Source: Isoetes taiwanensis (lineage: Eukaryota > Streptophyta > Lycopodiopsida > Isoetales > Isoetaceae). From it: a DNA stretch of 64,000 nt. The translations under genes and the position numbers were made by a program. The notes beneath the pieces were generated by a model, which saw only the letters and a program-made list of their open reading frames with translations, was not told the origin of the DNA and made no database searches. This document shows, in pieces, positions 10,896-22,595 of this stretch. Every line of letters starts with the position of its first letter. Position 1 is the first letter of the stretch. Location of the stretch: assembly GCA_021234155.1 (NCBI GenBank), contig JAJEKV010000149.1:124001-188000 (forward strand), in the 5' to 3' direction.

Positions 10896-11932
10896 TTTTT
10901 TTGAAGAACGTGTTTTACTTCATATTATACATTCAAAATATTACAAAGTACTTTGAAGTAAGAAATGTCCCTGAAGCATCAATCACTTTTAGATGATCAC
11001 TCCATATTGGAATTTTAATACGATCAGGCCAATTGGAGATCTGAAAGCAATTATACAACTTCTTACGAATTTCTTGAAGTACCACCTGAGAAGAAATACG
11101 CTTATCATAAAAGACCTTTCTTCGCCTTCGCTTCCATACACTCCATATTAGCCAAGACTTTGCCATGTGAAATGCAATCCTTTTAGAAGCAGTCCACTAA
11201 TTTGGATAAATACCCAAAAGAAAGTGCTGACTATCCAAAGATACTCCAAAAAGAGAATGCGCCCGGGACCTAAGACTACTCAACCTCGCACACAAATATA
11301 AACAGTGCTCCAATGTTTCAATGCACCACTCACACATTGGGCAAAGTGGGCTTACTCCCGGCTTAAAGCAATGAACCATCTTATTAACTCTCAAAGAGCG
11401 ATGAATCACTTGCCAAAGTAGAACATTTACCTTTGGAGGATTATATTTAGACCAAACAAGGTCCGGATGGATTGCCATTGAGAAGGCAAAGTCCGTGAAG
11501 TGCCATTTTCGAGAAGGTGATAAAGTACTTGAGGAGGTAAGCAATCAGAAAGGTGAACTTACTAGCGTCTTGCCTTCTTTAATACCTTGAACAAAGTTCC
11601 AGCATCTCTTGTTACCCACCTTCTTAATTAGAGGAAGAGCACTTGCTACATAAGCCCATATATTGATATCTTTATCCAACAACCCATATGTCTCCTGAAA
11701 CCATTACCAAGGAGCAATGTCAATACCAAAATACCACTGTTCAATAGAAATAATACCTGCTCTCCTCCACCTCGCTTGGGAATGCACATGCATAAATTCT
11801 ACAACTGGGTGTAGTTGTCCATGAGTATACAAAGGCAACCACAGAAAGGGGGAAGATGCCTGGAGACAAGCTTCCCAATCAAATGTAATCACCAGCTGGA
11901 CTACCTTCTAGGCCCGAAGCAAGCCTTTCAGT
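10896..11932 (-). mobile_element. 5'-truncated L1-like LINE with zf-RVT domain
   Basis: On the minus strand the frame 11544-11197 carries the reverse-transcriptase zinc-binding domain typical of plant L1 elements: SKYNPPKVNVLLWQVIHRSL, then CPMCEWCIETLEHCLYLC, a CxxC...H...C arrangement. Frames on either side (11892-11704 and 11166-10933) are consistent with the ORF2 C-terminus. The minus-strand poly(A) tail is the T run at 10892-10902. A 19-bp target duplication flanks the insert, so this is one clean retrotransposition event about 1.04 kb long. Confidence 0.9.
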
Positions 11933-11951
11933 GCTTTGACTGCATCATTTT
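11933..11951 (+). repeat. Target-site duplication of the L1-like insertion, right copy
   Basis: Exact 19-bp match to 10877-10895. Confidence 0.9.
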
Positions 11952-12991
11952 GTAGAATATGCAATGCAAATTGATCCAATTGTTCCATCTCTCTCTTCTC
12001 TATTTTAAGGATGGGGCGAATGAACCCTCACAGCCTAGAAGCTTGCTGATGCAATATAGTCTTCGCAATTGAGTGTGGTCTTGCAATCCAGTACTTGCTG
12101 CTCTACTGCCTTTGAGTTCTCACATGGCTAACAAATGAAAAGACATAAACTGGTAGCAGATAAGCTAGGCCTATATCAATTTGGAAGCCTATATCAATTT
12201 AGAGGTGGTACTGCTTTGGTTCCTCTATGCCAACCTTGAAGTGCAATTCTTTTATTTTGTAATTTATCAAGGAGCTATAATATATCCTACCCTTTTTTTA
12301 TTTTCCTTAGCCCTGTCTGCTCAAATGCCTTATTCGTTGTGTGTCAAATGGTAAGAGTGAGCAACAATCTATAATGTTCTCATACAAACAAGCACTGCCA
12401 TTTGATGTTCAAATAACGGGGTTGCATCATGTTTGGGGATGCATCAAGTTTCTAGACAGGATGAAGAAAGTAATAAGCCACGTTAATTATCAAGCTATTT
12501 CTCTGGAGGCGTACTATGAGAGATAGAGTTTGCAAACTCTTGCTTAATGCTATGTTGGTTCTCACTCACTAAACTCTTGCTTAATGCTATGTTGGTCTCA
12601 CTCACTGGATCTAATTCCAAATGTTGCTTATAATGCCCTAAGGAAATATTCAATGCATGGGAATTAAACAATGTCGTCATATGTTAAACATTCTAGACAT
12701 GTTAGACATTCTAAACATGATATGAAGCCTTTGATCACATTCAGAACTTCAAATTGAAAACAGGCAAAGAACTTATTTAGCTTGACATATTTGCAAGAAT
12801 TCCCATTAAAGATGCCATATATGGATGCTCTATTATAGTATGCCATCTCAGATATTTATGGGAACTTATAAGGGAATGTAAAAGTTAAAAAGTTGCATTA
12901 TTACTACATGTTTTTTTTAATTACGACCAAAACATGTACAGGATTCCAAGTTATGCCTCATTGCGACCAAAACATTTATAGGCTCCCTTAT
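11952..12991. other. No gene recognised; upstream flank of a Helitron end
   Basis: AT-rich sequence leading to a Helitron 3' end at 13019, so some of it may be the body of a non-autonomous Helitron. A 34-bp tandem duplication (ACTCTTGCTTAATGCTATG...) lies at 12536-12605. Confidence 0.4.
12536..12605 (+). repeat. Two-copy tandem repeat, about 35 bp
   Basis: AACTCTTGCTTAATGCTATG followed by TTGGTCTCACTCACT appears twice in a row, differing by one base. Confidence 0.8.
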
Positions 12992-13019
12992 GCCCAGCAG
13001 CGCTGGGCACCATTACTAG
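12992..13019 (+). mobile_element. Helitron 3' terminus (plus strand)
   Basis: A perfect GC-rich hairpin, GCCCAGCAGCGCTGGGC, is followed 8 bases later by CTAG and then T. Helitrons end in a short hairpin plus CTRR and insert before T. Five other ends in this window share the same hairpin. The 5' end of this copy was not located. Confidence 0.8.
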
Positions 13020-13020
13020 T

Positions 13021-13650
13021 CATTCTTGAAAGTTCTAGAAAGTTCCAAATTGTTCAAGAATTTTTTAGAAAGCTCTAGAATATAAGGGAACTTATAGGAA
13101 TGTAAGGGAATCTAAGAAAATACTTCCAGGAAGTTCTAGGATGTTTTGAAAGTTTTAGAATGTTTCTGAAAGTTCTAGAAAGTTCTGGAATTTAAAAGGA
13201 GAATCTAAAGGAATCTAAGAAAATCTCATAAAATGTAAGGGAATATAAGAAAACATTCATAAGTCTAAAGGGATCTCTTAAAATCTAGGGGAATATAAGG
13301 GTACCTTCATAAAATCTAAGGGAATTTAAGAGAATCTTGATAAAGTCTTAGAGTATCTAGGGTAATCTTCATAGAATCTATTTGAATCTCATATAATGTA
13401 AGGGAACCAAGGGCAATCTCATAAAATCTAAGGGAGTCTAAGGGAATCTAAAGGAATCTTCATAGATTCTTACAGAACCCAGGGGGAATCTTAGTTCTGG
13501 GAAGTTCTAAAATATTCTAGACTGTTCTTGATTGTTCTAAAATATTATAGATAATCGTTTAGAAAGTTCTATAATCGTTTAGATGGTTCTATAATCATTC
13601 AGAATGTTCTATAATCGTTTTAGAAAATTCAATGTTCTAGATGTGCATGA
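13021..13650 (+). repeat. Degenerate repeat field rich in TTCTAGAA (heat-shock-element-like)
   Basis: The stretch is built from variants of AAGTTCTAGAA and GGGAATCTAAG. Perfect alternating nGAAn/nTTCn pentamers occur: four at 13028-13045 and five at 13168-13190, with further TTC..GAA pairs at 13053-13060 and up to 13640. It starts immediately after the Helitron end. Whether it binds heat-shock factor or is just a satellite-like decay product cannot be told from sequence. Confidence 0.7.
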
Positions 13651-15180
13651 GAGCCAAAATAAAATGTTTTGGAATGTTGTAGTATGTGCAAAGAGCCAAA
13701 ATAGAATGTTTTAAAATGTTTTACATGCTTGTGTGCATGCAAGAGATGCATGCTCGCCCATTCGAGAATGCCGATCCGATGGCTCGGATCGACGGGATTA
13801 CCAAATTGACAAAGAGAAAGATCAAATGACCAAGTAATAACTTTCTTGATATATAGGAAACCATGAAACCTTGGGTTCCCCAGCAACATAAATGTGACAG
13901 AAAGCTAAATAGCCATATAGCAAGTGGTCCTATGATTAATATCATTTGCAGATGGTTCATCTATAAGCTTTGCAGATAAGATAAACAAAATGACCAGACT
14001 GACCTGGCCTTTTGGCAGTAAACTTTCAGGTGATGGCATGGCAATTCTTAACTCTACTATTGCCCATAAATAACACAGGAATAAAAGAGGAGACAAATGC
14101 ATCATACCTCTCTGGGAACAGTGACCCAATAATGTTTAGCATCCATATTTGTTGTTTATCATGAACCTGATCGTCACATTGTTTGCAGAACCTCCTTGGA
14201 CTTTTGAATACTAACACAAGCATAACAAGCAAACACCAAGGATGAGAAATTAGAGCTCGAAGCTTACAATGCACATTCCCGGTAGCAATGCCAAAAGGAC
14301 TTTAGCTCATATGCATATGTTATGGAAAAATCTGAAGCTGTTGCAAACGTGCATAGGTGCAGTTAACTAAAGCAAGACTTAATTAAAATATGTGCCCATC
14401 CAACTGATAGATGCTGCTAAATAGAATCAAGACATGATGGCCATATCCAAAAAGATAAAAAGTTACAGGTCACCTGAAGCAAAATGCTGGCAGCCAATAG
14501 CTAAGTTGAGATGCAAATTAAGACACCTCAGATTTGCATTATTACTATGTAGATAGACTTATAGCTTTTCAAGCATGGCATGCTTAGGAAGTGTGGAAAT
14601 AATTGTCTTCTGATTAGCATGTCCCAGGTTCTAAGGGTGGACCAAACCTTCCTACACCTATCCAGTGCTCAGAACATTCAATTTGCATGGTGGTATATAA
14701 CCAGGCTACATGCAGAGAAGAATTGAACTGAACGGCAAGCTCAAAGGTAATAATATGAAAACTAAGATGGTCATATTATCTTATGAAAAAAAGAACATAC
14801 CTCACATAGGGAGTATTTGCCTAGAAGCGAAGCCCATTGTGCTTTGAATTTGTGGAGTACCATTCCCAATATTTCGTTAACAGATGGCTTTCATATAAAG
14901 TACACCATCTGTAATCTAACAAGTCTTTGAAGAGCAGATAGAATGCTCCCAAAATATAGTCATAATGAAAATCGAGCATTATAGATGCATTATGAGAAGG
15001 AAAAAAGGCATCGCAGTTGCAGTTCATGCAACTTTTCACGGCGTGCATGTAGTTGCAGCCATTTAAGACATGTTTAGGGCCTCTCTGAAGAGCACCTGAA
15101 AGAAAAATGAATCGAGTCAGACATGTTTAGGGCCTCACAATAGATGAATCTAGAAAGCATCTGAAAGAAAAATAAATCGA
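13651..15180. other. No gene assigned; weak exon-like frames on the minus strand
   Basis: Minus-strand segments near 14820-15080 and 14110-14200 are preceded by CAG- or AAG-type 3' splice sites and followed by GTATG donors, so they could be exons. I do not recognise the encoded residues. A small inverted repeat, GATCCGA/TCGGATC, lies at 13773-13790. A short tandem repeat (GACATGTTTAGGGCCTC ... AATCGAGTCA) spans 15060-15185. Confidence 0.3.
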
Positions 15181-17192
15181 GTCATATTATTGGAGTTTTG
15201 TCTACCTAATTTCACACCCAATTAGAAAAAGTCTTTTTTGATGTCTCGTGATTTAACGGCCTAAATGTAGCTTTTAAGATTTATCACAATCTTGTCCTCA
15301 ACTCATCACGCAATGCAACCAGCAGAGAATGAAGATCCAACTGCTGTCAGAAAAGGAGGATAATAATCATATCTGATCCATCACTACAGCAAGCCGATCG
15401 AGGCCATGCTTATCATACAATTGGTATCAAAAGGTTCGTGCGGCTAGAAATCTTCAATTTTAACGGCAGAGATAATTCGAAGGAAACAGGCATCAAATCG
15501 CACCATTTCATGACCTGATTTTGCAAAGGATCTGGAGAGCAGCCATCGGCATCGCATGATGCAGATGCATCCAATATGTTGCTCCAGATGATGCTGCTAG
15601 ACCATGTATTCGATCCAAGGCAAAAATCGCGGCAGGAGGAGGCAAAACTTGCAAGTTTGCATTAGAATGAAACCTAGGCGCCCAACACTCCCATTCGAAT
15701 ATTCTCCCAATCGCATACTATCACAAAGCAAAAACAAACTGCGCCAAACAAGCTGTTGAATCGAGAGAGCAAAATGGGTTTAAAAAATTCAACGGTCGAG
15801 ATCGCGCACAAACTATCATCTTATTTCGGCTTTAATACTATATATGGATTCTTAAACCTTTTTGTTTTGCGTCATCTCTAAAAATGTAGAATCATAAAAT
15901 TGCTATATTTCAAAAAAAAAGAAAAGAAAAGCAAAAGAAAAATGTGTTATCCTTCAAAAGACAAAAAAAAACAATGGTAACGTTAAAAGTTTTGGTAGTT
16001 GTTGTTCAAATTAAGTGTTAGTTGATATTCTTTGGTTGAGTTGATTGGTTAGTTGAATTGAGTATGCATGAGGACATGTAATATGATTGGGATAGGACTC
16101 ATAAGAAGAAAGTAGAAACTGTGGTTGGAGCATTTGCTTCTAGGAGGGCCATGAAATAGATTAGCAATGCATTGCCTCTCTATGACTATGACAAACAATA
16201 GATTCGTGGTTGAACATAAAGGACTGTATGGACCTTGCCAATTTCAAGATATACCATTTTATGTTCTTATAAAAGCACGTACTCGTTTGACTAATTGTGT
16301 AAAGTAGAACCATTATCAAAGGCTAATAAATATAGAATTGTGTTGACCCAACCAAGTCTTGTAATCTCTAAAAAACATCATCACACGCTTTATACAATTG
16401 CACATGTTTGAAAAGCGGGTAGATATTCAATGTGGATCGTGTGGATCTCATTAAAATTAAGTAACATTTTCCATGTTGACTGCAACACTTCTTGTAGTAT
16501 ACTTGATTGACTAATTATGTAAAGTGCTTTCATATATCAACAATGTCAAAGTCTCATAGACATATAATTTCCTAGAAACACCATGACATGCTTTATAACA
16601 TTATACATTGTCAATAGATATTGAGTGTGAATCTTGTTAAGATCAATTAACATTATCCTTACTCTTCTCATGACATGTTCTGGAACGAAAATTCGTAGTA
16701 AAAATTAGTCTTCTGTTACACGTGAAAAATGATCAAGAAAAGATCCAATCAAAGCAAATCAATAGAGACGCAGCCCTACATGACATTGAAGTAGGTGTTA
16801 ATAAAGGAATTGTAATTATGACATTGAGTATTAATTTTATTATACTACCTTTGCTTTCTGTTTTGAGATAAAATATTTATTTGTTTTCAAACCAGCACAT
16901 AGTTCCACAATAATCCAGATAGGAACGATCTATTATAATACTTATTATGTAACCACAATTCATGCCTACATGATCGTCACATCTTTACAATCCCAATTCA
17001 TCATGCATACTAAGAAATCCTTTGATAAATAGAAAATTTTAATATACATGTATGCGTTCAACAACAACATTCCCTAACATGAATATAGCCACAGTGTGTC
17101 AAAAATCTTTCTACATAAATAGAAAATTAGCACAGTTGGGGAGAAGAGAGAGGCTGGGCTTGTGAGACTATCATTTTTGAAGTAGTTGATTT
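15181..17192. other. No gene recognised
   Basis: AT-rich flank upstream of the fucosyltransferase gene. At 15424, TTGGTATCAAAAG resembles a degraded primer-binding site but no gag or LTR can be shown around it. No TATA box can be picked with confidence for the downstream gene. Confidence 0.35.
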
Positions 17193-19643
17193 TTGGATCA
17201 TAATATAGATCATTTAATGATTCAATCTAAAGAACAAAACCGTTGCAGAGGTAGATGTGGAACTCAAGAAAATGTCGTGATGCTTTATGTGATCTTTGGC
17301 TTGCTATTAGCCATTGTACTAACTTGGAATACAAAGCCTTCTTGCGCTTTATACAAAGCCATTACCAAACATTCAGGTGCATGACAGTTCTTATTGCACC
17401 ATTTCTTTATTTCCATCAAGCTTATAATTGAGCTACATCATATTAGATCAGATCCATCACTTGATTACATTAAAATTTATGTTGTGTACCTTTCTTAGGA
17501 ATAGACAAGACCTAATATGAATAATGGTTTTCTATTTGCAATAGATACAAAAGAGAAAGATATGGATATAAGAATAGCAAATACATCATGTGATCAAGCA
17601 AATCTCAAAGAAGAGCCAAGTACAGAGGACCCAAGGGTTGAAGTTATGTTGGACTTGTGGAATAGATATTATATATCACCAGATAAATCTTATTCCGAAG
17701 CTAATCTTTCAAGTGTGCCATATCCACCGTGATTTGAAAATTGCAATTTAACGTACTTACTTACTATAATAGACTAGATAATCGAAGGCCTAATGGAGAC
17801 AGACTGCCTCGGACAATTTGGAAGGGACTTCTAGGACTTGAGCTTGGAAAAAGTGTTACTACAGATGATAGTGAAGAGGAGATGCTCACCAAAAATAAAA
17901 CCCTGGTTCATGGTCCATATCCTCCATGGGTACAAATGCTTTTGATGCTTATATCGTAGCAAAACCCTAATTTTATAATCTAACTATTTCTCTTATATTT
18001 GATCTAGGTTCTTGGTGCTGATGAGGATAATATTCCTTTTACACGCCGTGTTCAACGAGATCTATGGGTACATCAACATCCAAAGAATTGCAATGATTCC
18101 TCCATAAAGTTTTTGCTTATCAATTTCACCACTCACCCTGGAATGGGAATTGGTGCTCAATTACATGTTATATTGGGCTTTTTTGCTGCTGCCATGTCTG
18201 AGAATAGAATTCTTGTGCTAGATTATTTCAACAGGGCAGATCACGAAGGATGCACAGGTATTTTGACTAATTGTTTGAAAGTTCTAGAGTTGCATTAATT
18301 TTTATGTTTCTGTTTGTTTGTTGGCAGTTCCAAACGTTTGTTGGTTGTTAGCATAATATATATCATTTATAATATAATATCTTTCCTTATGTAGGATCTA
18401 GATATGCTAGATGGGCATGCTACTTTGCGGATGAGACTTCAAAAGAGTGTCGAGCTCGCGCATTAGATCTAAGAACACAAGAAGATGCTGGGAAGAATGG
18501 GATTATTCGAGAAGAAACTGGTAATGATTGGATGCCCAGAATTGGTGCAGTGCCAGAGTGAGTATAAATGAACTTGCATAAAAGATGAAAATAAACAAAA
18601 GATAGTTAAATAGTACTTTTTACATCATAGAAGGAACAAAATTATAATCGCCCTTATGGTCATTGTTCTTCTTTAAGGCTTTGGGGCAAGCCATGGGAGT
18701 ACCTACAACCAACAGAGCAAGTAAATGGAGCAGTTTTCATCACGCATAGAGAGACTGGTGTTATGTGGTGGAGGTCACAGGTACATGTCATTAAGCATGT
18801 TGACTTTGCTTTAAATGATCGTATTATTTCATCTTTCGTGTAGGTTATTCATTATCTTACACGTTACCCTAGTGAAGGTCTTTGCTCACTACTCAATAAT
18901 GAGCGCCATAGATTGTTTGGAAGGAATGCTGCACAAATCGTCCTTGAGAATCTCCCAATTGAATGGCCGAAAGTATGGTGGCATTTAATTGTGTCTCGTA
19001 TCATTTGATAAGATTATCTAGATTATTTTTCTTATGTTATTTATAGGTTCCATTTGCAAGAAGGAACCAAACAATCTTGGACAAACTTGTTTGGAGCCAT
19101 CCTATGCATAGACCATGGGCTCCTCGGCCTCTTATTAGTGTTCATGTGAGGCAAGGAGACAAGAAGCAGGAAATGCAAATATTTGGTTTCAAATCTTATA
19201 TGCAACTTGCAGAAGATTTGCAAGGGCGATTTCCAAATGTTCGAAATATATGGTTGTCAACAGAGATGCAGGTGAACATTTGCATGTTTTATACTTGTCT
19301 TGTTGAAATCAATTTAAGAATAATAGCCTATAACTAGTATGTGATATTGCAGAATGTCATAGATGAGACAAAGGATTATCCAAATTGGAAGTTTTTCTAC
19401 ACCAACATTACTCGCCAAATTGGAGACACAAAGATGCATGACTATGAATCTAGCTTGGGACGTTTAAAAGCGAGTAACAATGCATTTGTGAATCTTATGA
19501 TGGCAGCGGATTGTGATTATTTTATTGATGCTTTAGGATCAACTTGGGCTTTTATTATTAATGGCTTGAGGGTGACAAGTGGCAAGGTGATGGCGGGAAT
19601 GCTTAGTGTCAACCCTGGCTATGGTTGGGGCATAAAGATATAA
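17193..19643 (+). CDS. GT23 (FUT8-like) fucosyltransferase-like gene, multi-exon
   Basis: The product resembles family GT23 alpha-1,6-fucosyltransferases, Golgi type II membrane enzymes using GDP-fucose. Exon 1 (17193-17376) has a cytosolic tail and one membrane span (VVMLYVIFGLLLAIVLTW). Proposed later exons: 17505-17728, 17773-17929, 18008-18257, 18395-18557, 18678-18780, 18844-18972, 19047-19271 and 19353-19643. From 17505 to the stop all junctions are GT-AG and in phase. The nucleotide-binding signature ISVHVRQGDK is in exon 8 and DCDYFIDALGSTWAFIINGL in the last exon, matching the HVRxxDK and C-terminal conserved motifs of FUT8. Two oddities: exon 1 ends in phase 1 but exon 2 needs phase 0, and one proposed intron is only 44 bp. 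The gene may be intact with a mis-modelled N-terminus, or recently damaged. Acceptor substrate is unknown. Confidence 0.75.
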
Positions 19644-19673
19644 TGTAAAGAAGGAGAATTAACTTATCTTATA

Positions 19674-19701
19674 CTAGAAATGGAGCCCAGCATTGATGGG
19701 C
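19674..19701 (-). mobile_element. Helitron 3' terminus (minus strand)
   Basis: Read on the minus strand: GCCCATCAATGCTGGGC, then eight bases ending in CTAG and T. It differs by two bases from the common hairpin. The terminus sits 31 bp past the fucosyltransferase stop codon, so the element body extends to the right from here, probably including the polypyrimidine tract. Confidence 0.65.
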
Positions 19702-19784
19702 ATAGTTAGGAACTGTAAGTGATACACTCTGGAGCAAATTGTTAAATTAATTCACGTCTAAAATCACACAGTTAATAGAATTTG

Positions 19785-20475
19785 ACCACATTTTCACTTT
19801 TCCTTCCTTTTTTCCTTTTCCTTTTGTCGTTTCATGCTTTTGTTTTTTATTTTTTTATTTTTCCTTTCCCTTTTTCCACCATTTACCTTTTTTCTTTTTC
19901 CACTATTCTATTTCTACCATCTCCCCTTTCCCTATTTCTATTTTCTCCTTTAATGTTTTTATTATTTTTCTAATTTCATATTCCCTTTTCTTCCATTTTC
20001 GGATGCCCTTTTTTCTTTTTCCTCTTTCACCCTTTCTCCATCCCTTTTTCCTTTTTTTTCTTCCTTTTCTATTTTTCTATTCCCTGCTTTTCCCTTTTTC
20101 CTTTTTCTATTTTTCCCTTCCTTTGTTCCCCTTCCCTCTCATTCCTATTTTACCCTTATTTTTCTCAAGATTCCCTTTTTTTTTCTCCTTTCCCCTTTCC
20201 CCTCCCCCTTCCCCTTCCCCTTTCATTTTCCAATGGTCTTTTTTCCTTCCCCTTTCCTCCTTTCCCCAAAATTTCCCTTTCTTCTCTTCCACTTGCACTA
20301 TTTTTCCCTTCAATTCCCCCTCTCCCCTCCCTTTTTCCTTTTTCTTTTCCCTTTTTCTATGTCCTTTTTTTTTTTTTTCTCCTTTTTTCCAAAGGTCTTT
20401 TTTCCCTTTTCCTTCATTTTCGCGGGCTTTTTTTTCCTTCCCTATCCTTCTCCTTTGTTCTTTTTCCCTTAATTT
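19785..20475 (+). repeat. Polypyrimidine tract, copy 1
   Basis: About 690 bp of almost pure C/T on the plus strand. The order of short words (for example CCACTATTCTATTTCTACC near 19900, and TTTTTCTATTCCCTGC near 20075) matches the tract at 27300-28560, so the two are homologous copies rather than independent slippage. Open frames here are artefacts of composition. Confidence 0.8.
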
Positions 20476-21590
20476 TTTGGGTTGCCCCTAGGGGGCCAAA
20501 CCCTTGTGGCAGGTTGTCCACAGTGGCTTTGGACTACCAGGTAAGTTAATTTTATGGACTAAACCTTCCCTGCTAAGTCATATTGTCAATAAGTCATGTT
20601 GTCAACTCTTTTACTTTTTGCAGGTGCAAATGCACGGGATGGTATTGCATATGCATGAGATATGGTAGACGACGGTTAATCGCCACAAAGTTGATGTATT
20701 GATCATTTGTTCCAAGATTCATAAAAGATTAGAATCAACTAAAATTGTTCTCGTAAAGGCACAACAACTATTTAACCCGCGGGTCATATGATCTACAAGG
20801 AGGACCAGGATTCTGAAAGTGGGAGGGAAGTGTTCAAATTTTGAAGTTCCTCTAAACCGCTTAAGAATTAGAATTATGATCTTTATGTTATGCCAAAGGA
20901 TAACTTAACGTGGCATCTGATGTTCAATCGTTGGATAGACTTCTCTCAGTTTTGCAAGAGCATATTCAACAAAAGAACTGCAGTGAAAGCATTTGTAAGA
21001 ACTATGTTATCAAGATGGGGGGTGTCGGGCTTGGGTGCGTCTCAAAGGTCCTCGAGGCAAAAATCTAGGATTGGTAGCGTTGAGCTATATTCAAGTTAAG
21101 GGTATTAGCACATTGCTGACATAGAAACCCCGATGGTCGGGCATCATGGATGCCGCGACGCTATGCTGGGCTTGAGGCCGCTGGCATGGCTACCCGCTTT
21201 TTATTTTTGCGGTTCTTGGAGCATGCACACAAAAATGCCACACAAAAATTTAAAATGACACAATCTATTTTTTGGGTTGCCCCTAGGGAGCAAACCCTCG
21301 TTTATTTGGGTCTATGGTATATCCAAGTATATGCCGGCATATGCTTAGGATATGCTGGTGACTGCTCCAAACTGGTTGTTGCCAGTAAACTGGCGGTCAG
21401 CCTTCAGGACTTCAGCTTTGGCTATGGCTATGCCTATCCCGCCGGGTGGTTGCTCTTCTTTTTGCTCATAGCCCATGCTCTCTTTCTTTGTTATTGCTCA
21501 CACCGATATAACTATCCCGGCCGGGCTTGGAACAAAAAATCATGTATGGTGATGCGATGATCCTTGATGATGGATGCGAGAAGGAGTTGA
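20476..21590. other. No gene recognised; short repeated motif
   Basis: The motif TTTTTTGGGTTGCCCCTAGG occurs at 20473 and again at 21266, each time leading into GGGC/GAGC and CAAACCCT. A 136-codon frame (21150-21560) crosses the second copy and shows no family features, so I do not call it. Confidence 0.4.
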
Positions 21591-21612
21591 ACATTGATGG
21601 AAATGTAACAAT

Positions 21613-22595
21613 CATTGTTGAAGAGGCTTCGAGTTTTTCAGAATTGACTTTCCAGATGCAGTAACTGAACTACCTTTAGGCCAAATGTATTTTTTCTAGA
21701 TTGAGCATTCTGTGTGCCTTCGAAACCCCAAAAGTTTTGCATTCAAAACAAAACCAGTGCTTTCCATGATATATTTGTAAGCCCTCGATGTTTTTCTTAT
21801 GTAGCCCTCAGATAAAGGATACAACTTACATTCATTTAGAATGCTCATGGTGTTAATTATATGTGTTTTAGTATTGACAAACCCCGAGCTCCCTGTGGTT
21901 ATTGAAGAGCTTTCAAACAAGCTAAAGGCTCGTGGAGTAAGTTGTTTGCCTTTGTTTGATGAGAAAGAAAATGCCATGTTAACCTCTTTGTTTCTACAGC
22001 TGGATGTTAAACTCATTTACAGCGGAGGAGCAGATCTTGATGTTTTACCTCAAGCAAACAGAAAAGGTCAAGCATTGGCATACTTGTTTCGAAGTTCACA
22101 AGTGAAGGAAGACCCCGAAAAGATGCTTGTTTGTGGTGATTCCGACAATGATGCGCAGCTTTTACCGCAAGTTGATGTATATGGCGGATTGTAAGTATGC
22201 AAACTATAAGTATTCTACATAATTATGTAAACTATGTAACATTTATTTCTTTCTTTTTCTCTTTTGAAACCGGCTTTATTTTTTCGTGTCAAAGAATGCT
22301 CTTTTGAAGAGTTAGTCCGCTGGCATGATTTGCATGCCAAAGAGAACCATAAAATATTACGCGGCAACTGAGAGATGTGCAGTGTGCAATTATCTAGGCA
22401 CCGCAAAGATTTTGGTATTGCCCCCCAAGTTTCTCCTCATGATGTTTTTGACTTGAAACATGGTCTTCGCCAAGAAAGGATGAGGTTGCGCTTATAATGC
22501 GACATTGTGATGCATCAATTGTTATGAGAAAAGTGGCTTCTTGGTGATGTTGAAAACAATGAGGAAACTTTCCAGCAACTGAAGGCATCCATGGT
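21613..22595 (+). pseudogene. SPP: Sucrose-6-phosphate phosphatase pseudogene fragment
   Basis: Sucrose-phosphatase is a HAD-type enzyme that removes phosphate from sucrose-6-phosphate in the last step of sucrose synthesis. Visible parts: a remnant IVEEASSFSEL (21622), exon 21890-21936, a 63-bp GT-AG intron (21937-21999), and exon 22000-22190 with LDVKLIYSGGADLDVLPQ, KGQALAYLF and LVCGDSDNDAQLL. After a donor at 22191 a further exon reads FEELVRWHDLHAKENHKI and later FGIAPQVSPHDVFDL; YEKWLLGDVENNEETFQQL ends near 22595. The HAD C-terminal motifs (lysine and GDSxND) survive, but the N-terminal DxD motif is absent, a TGA lies near 22371 and a frameshift near 22535. No function is expected. Confidence 0.8.

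Noticed and set aside
12893-13078. Peptide with AQQRWAPLLVI, also seen near 39680
   Set aside because: It is a translation of the Helitron terminal hairpin, not a shared protein motif.
15424-15440. Second primer-binding site of an LTR element
   Set aside because: TTGGTATCAAAAGG matches only the first nine bases of the tRNA-Met complement and no LTR or gag could be shown.
21150-21560. 136-codon open frame as a membrane protein gene
   Set aside because: It spans a short dispersed repeat motif, has no family features and no splice or start context.
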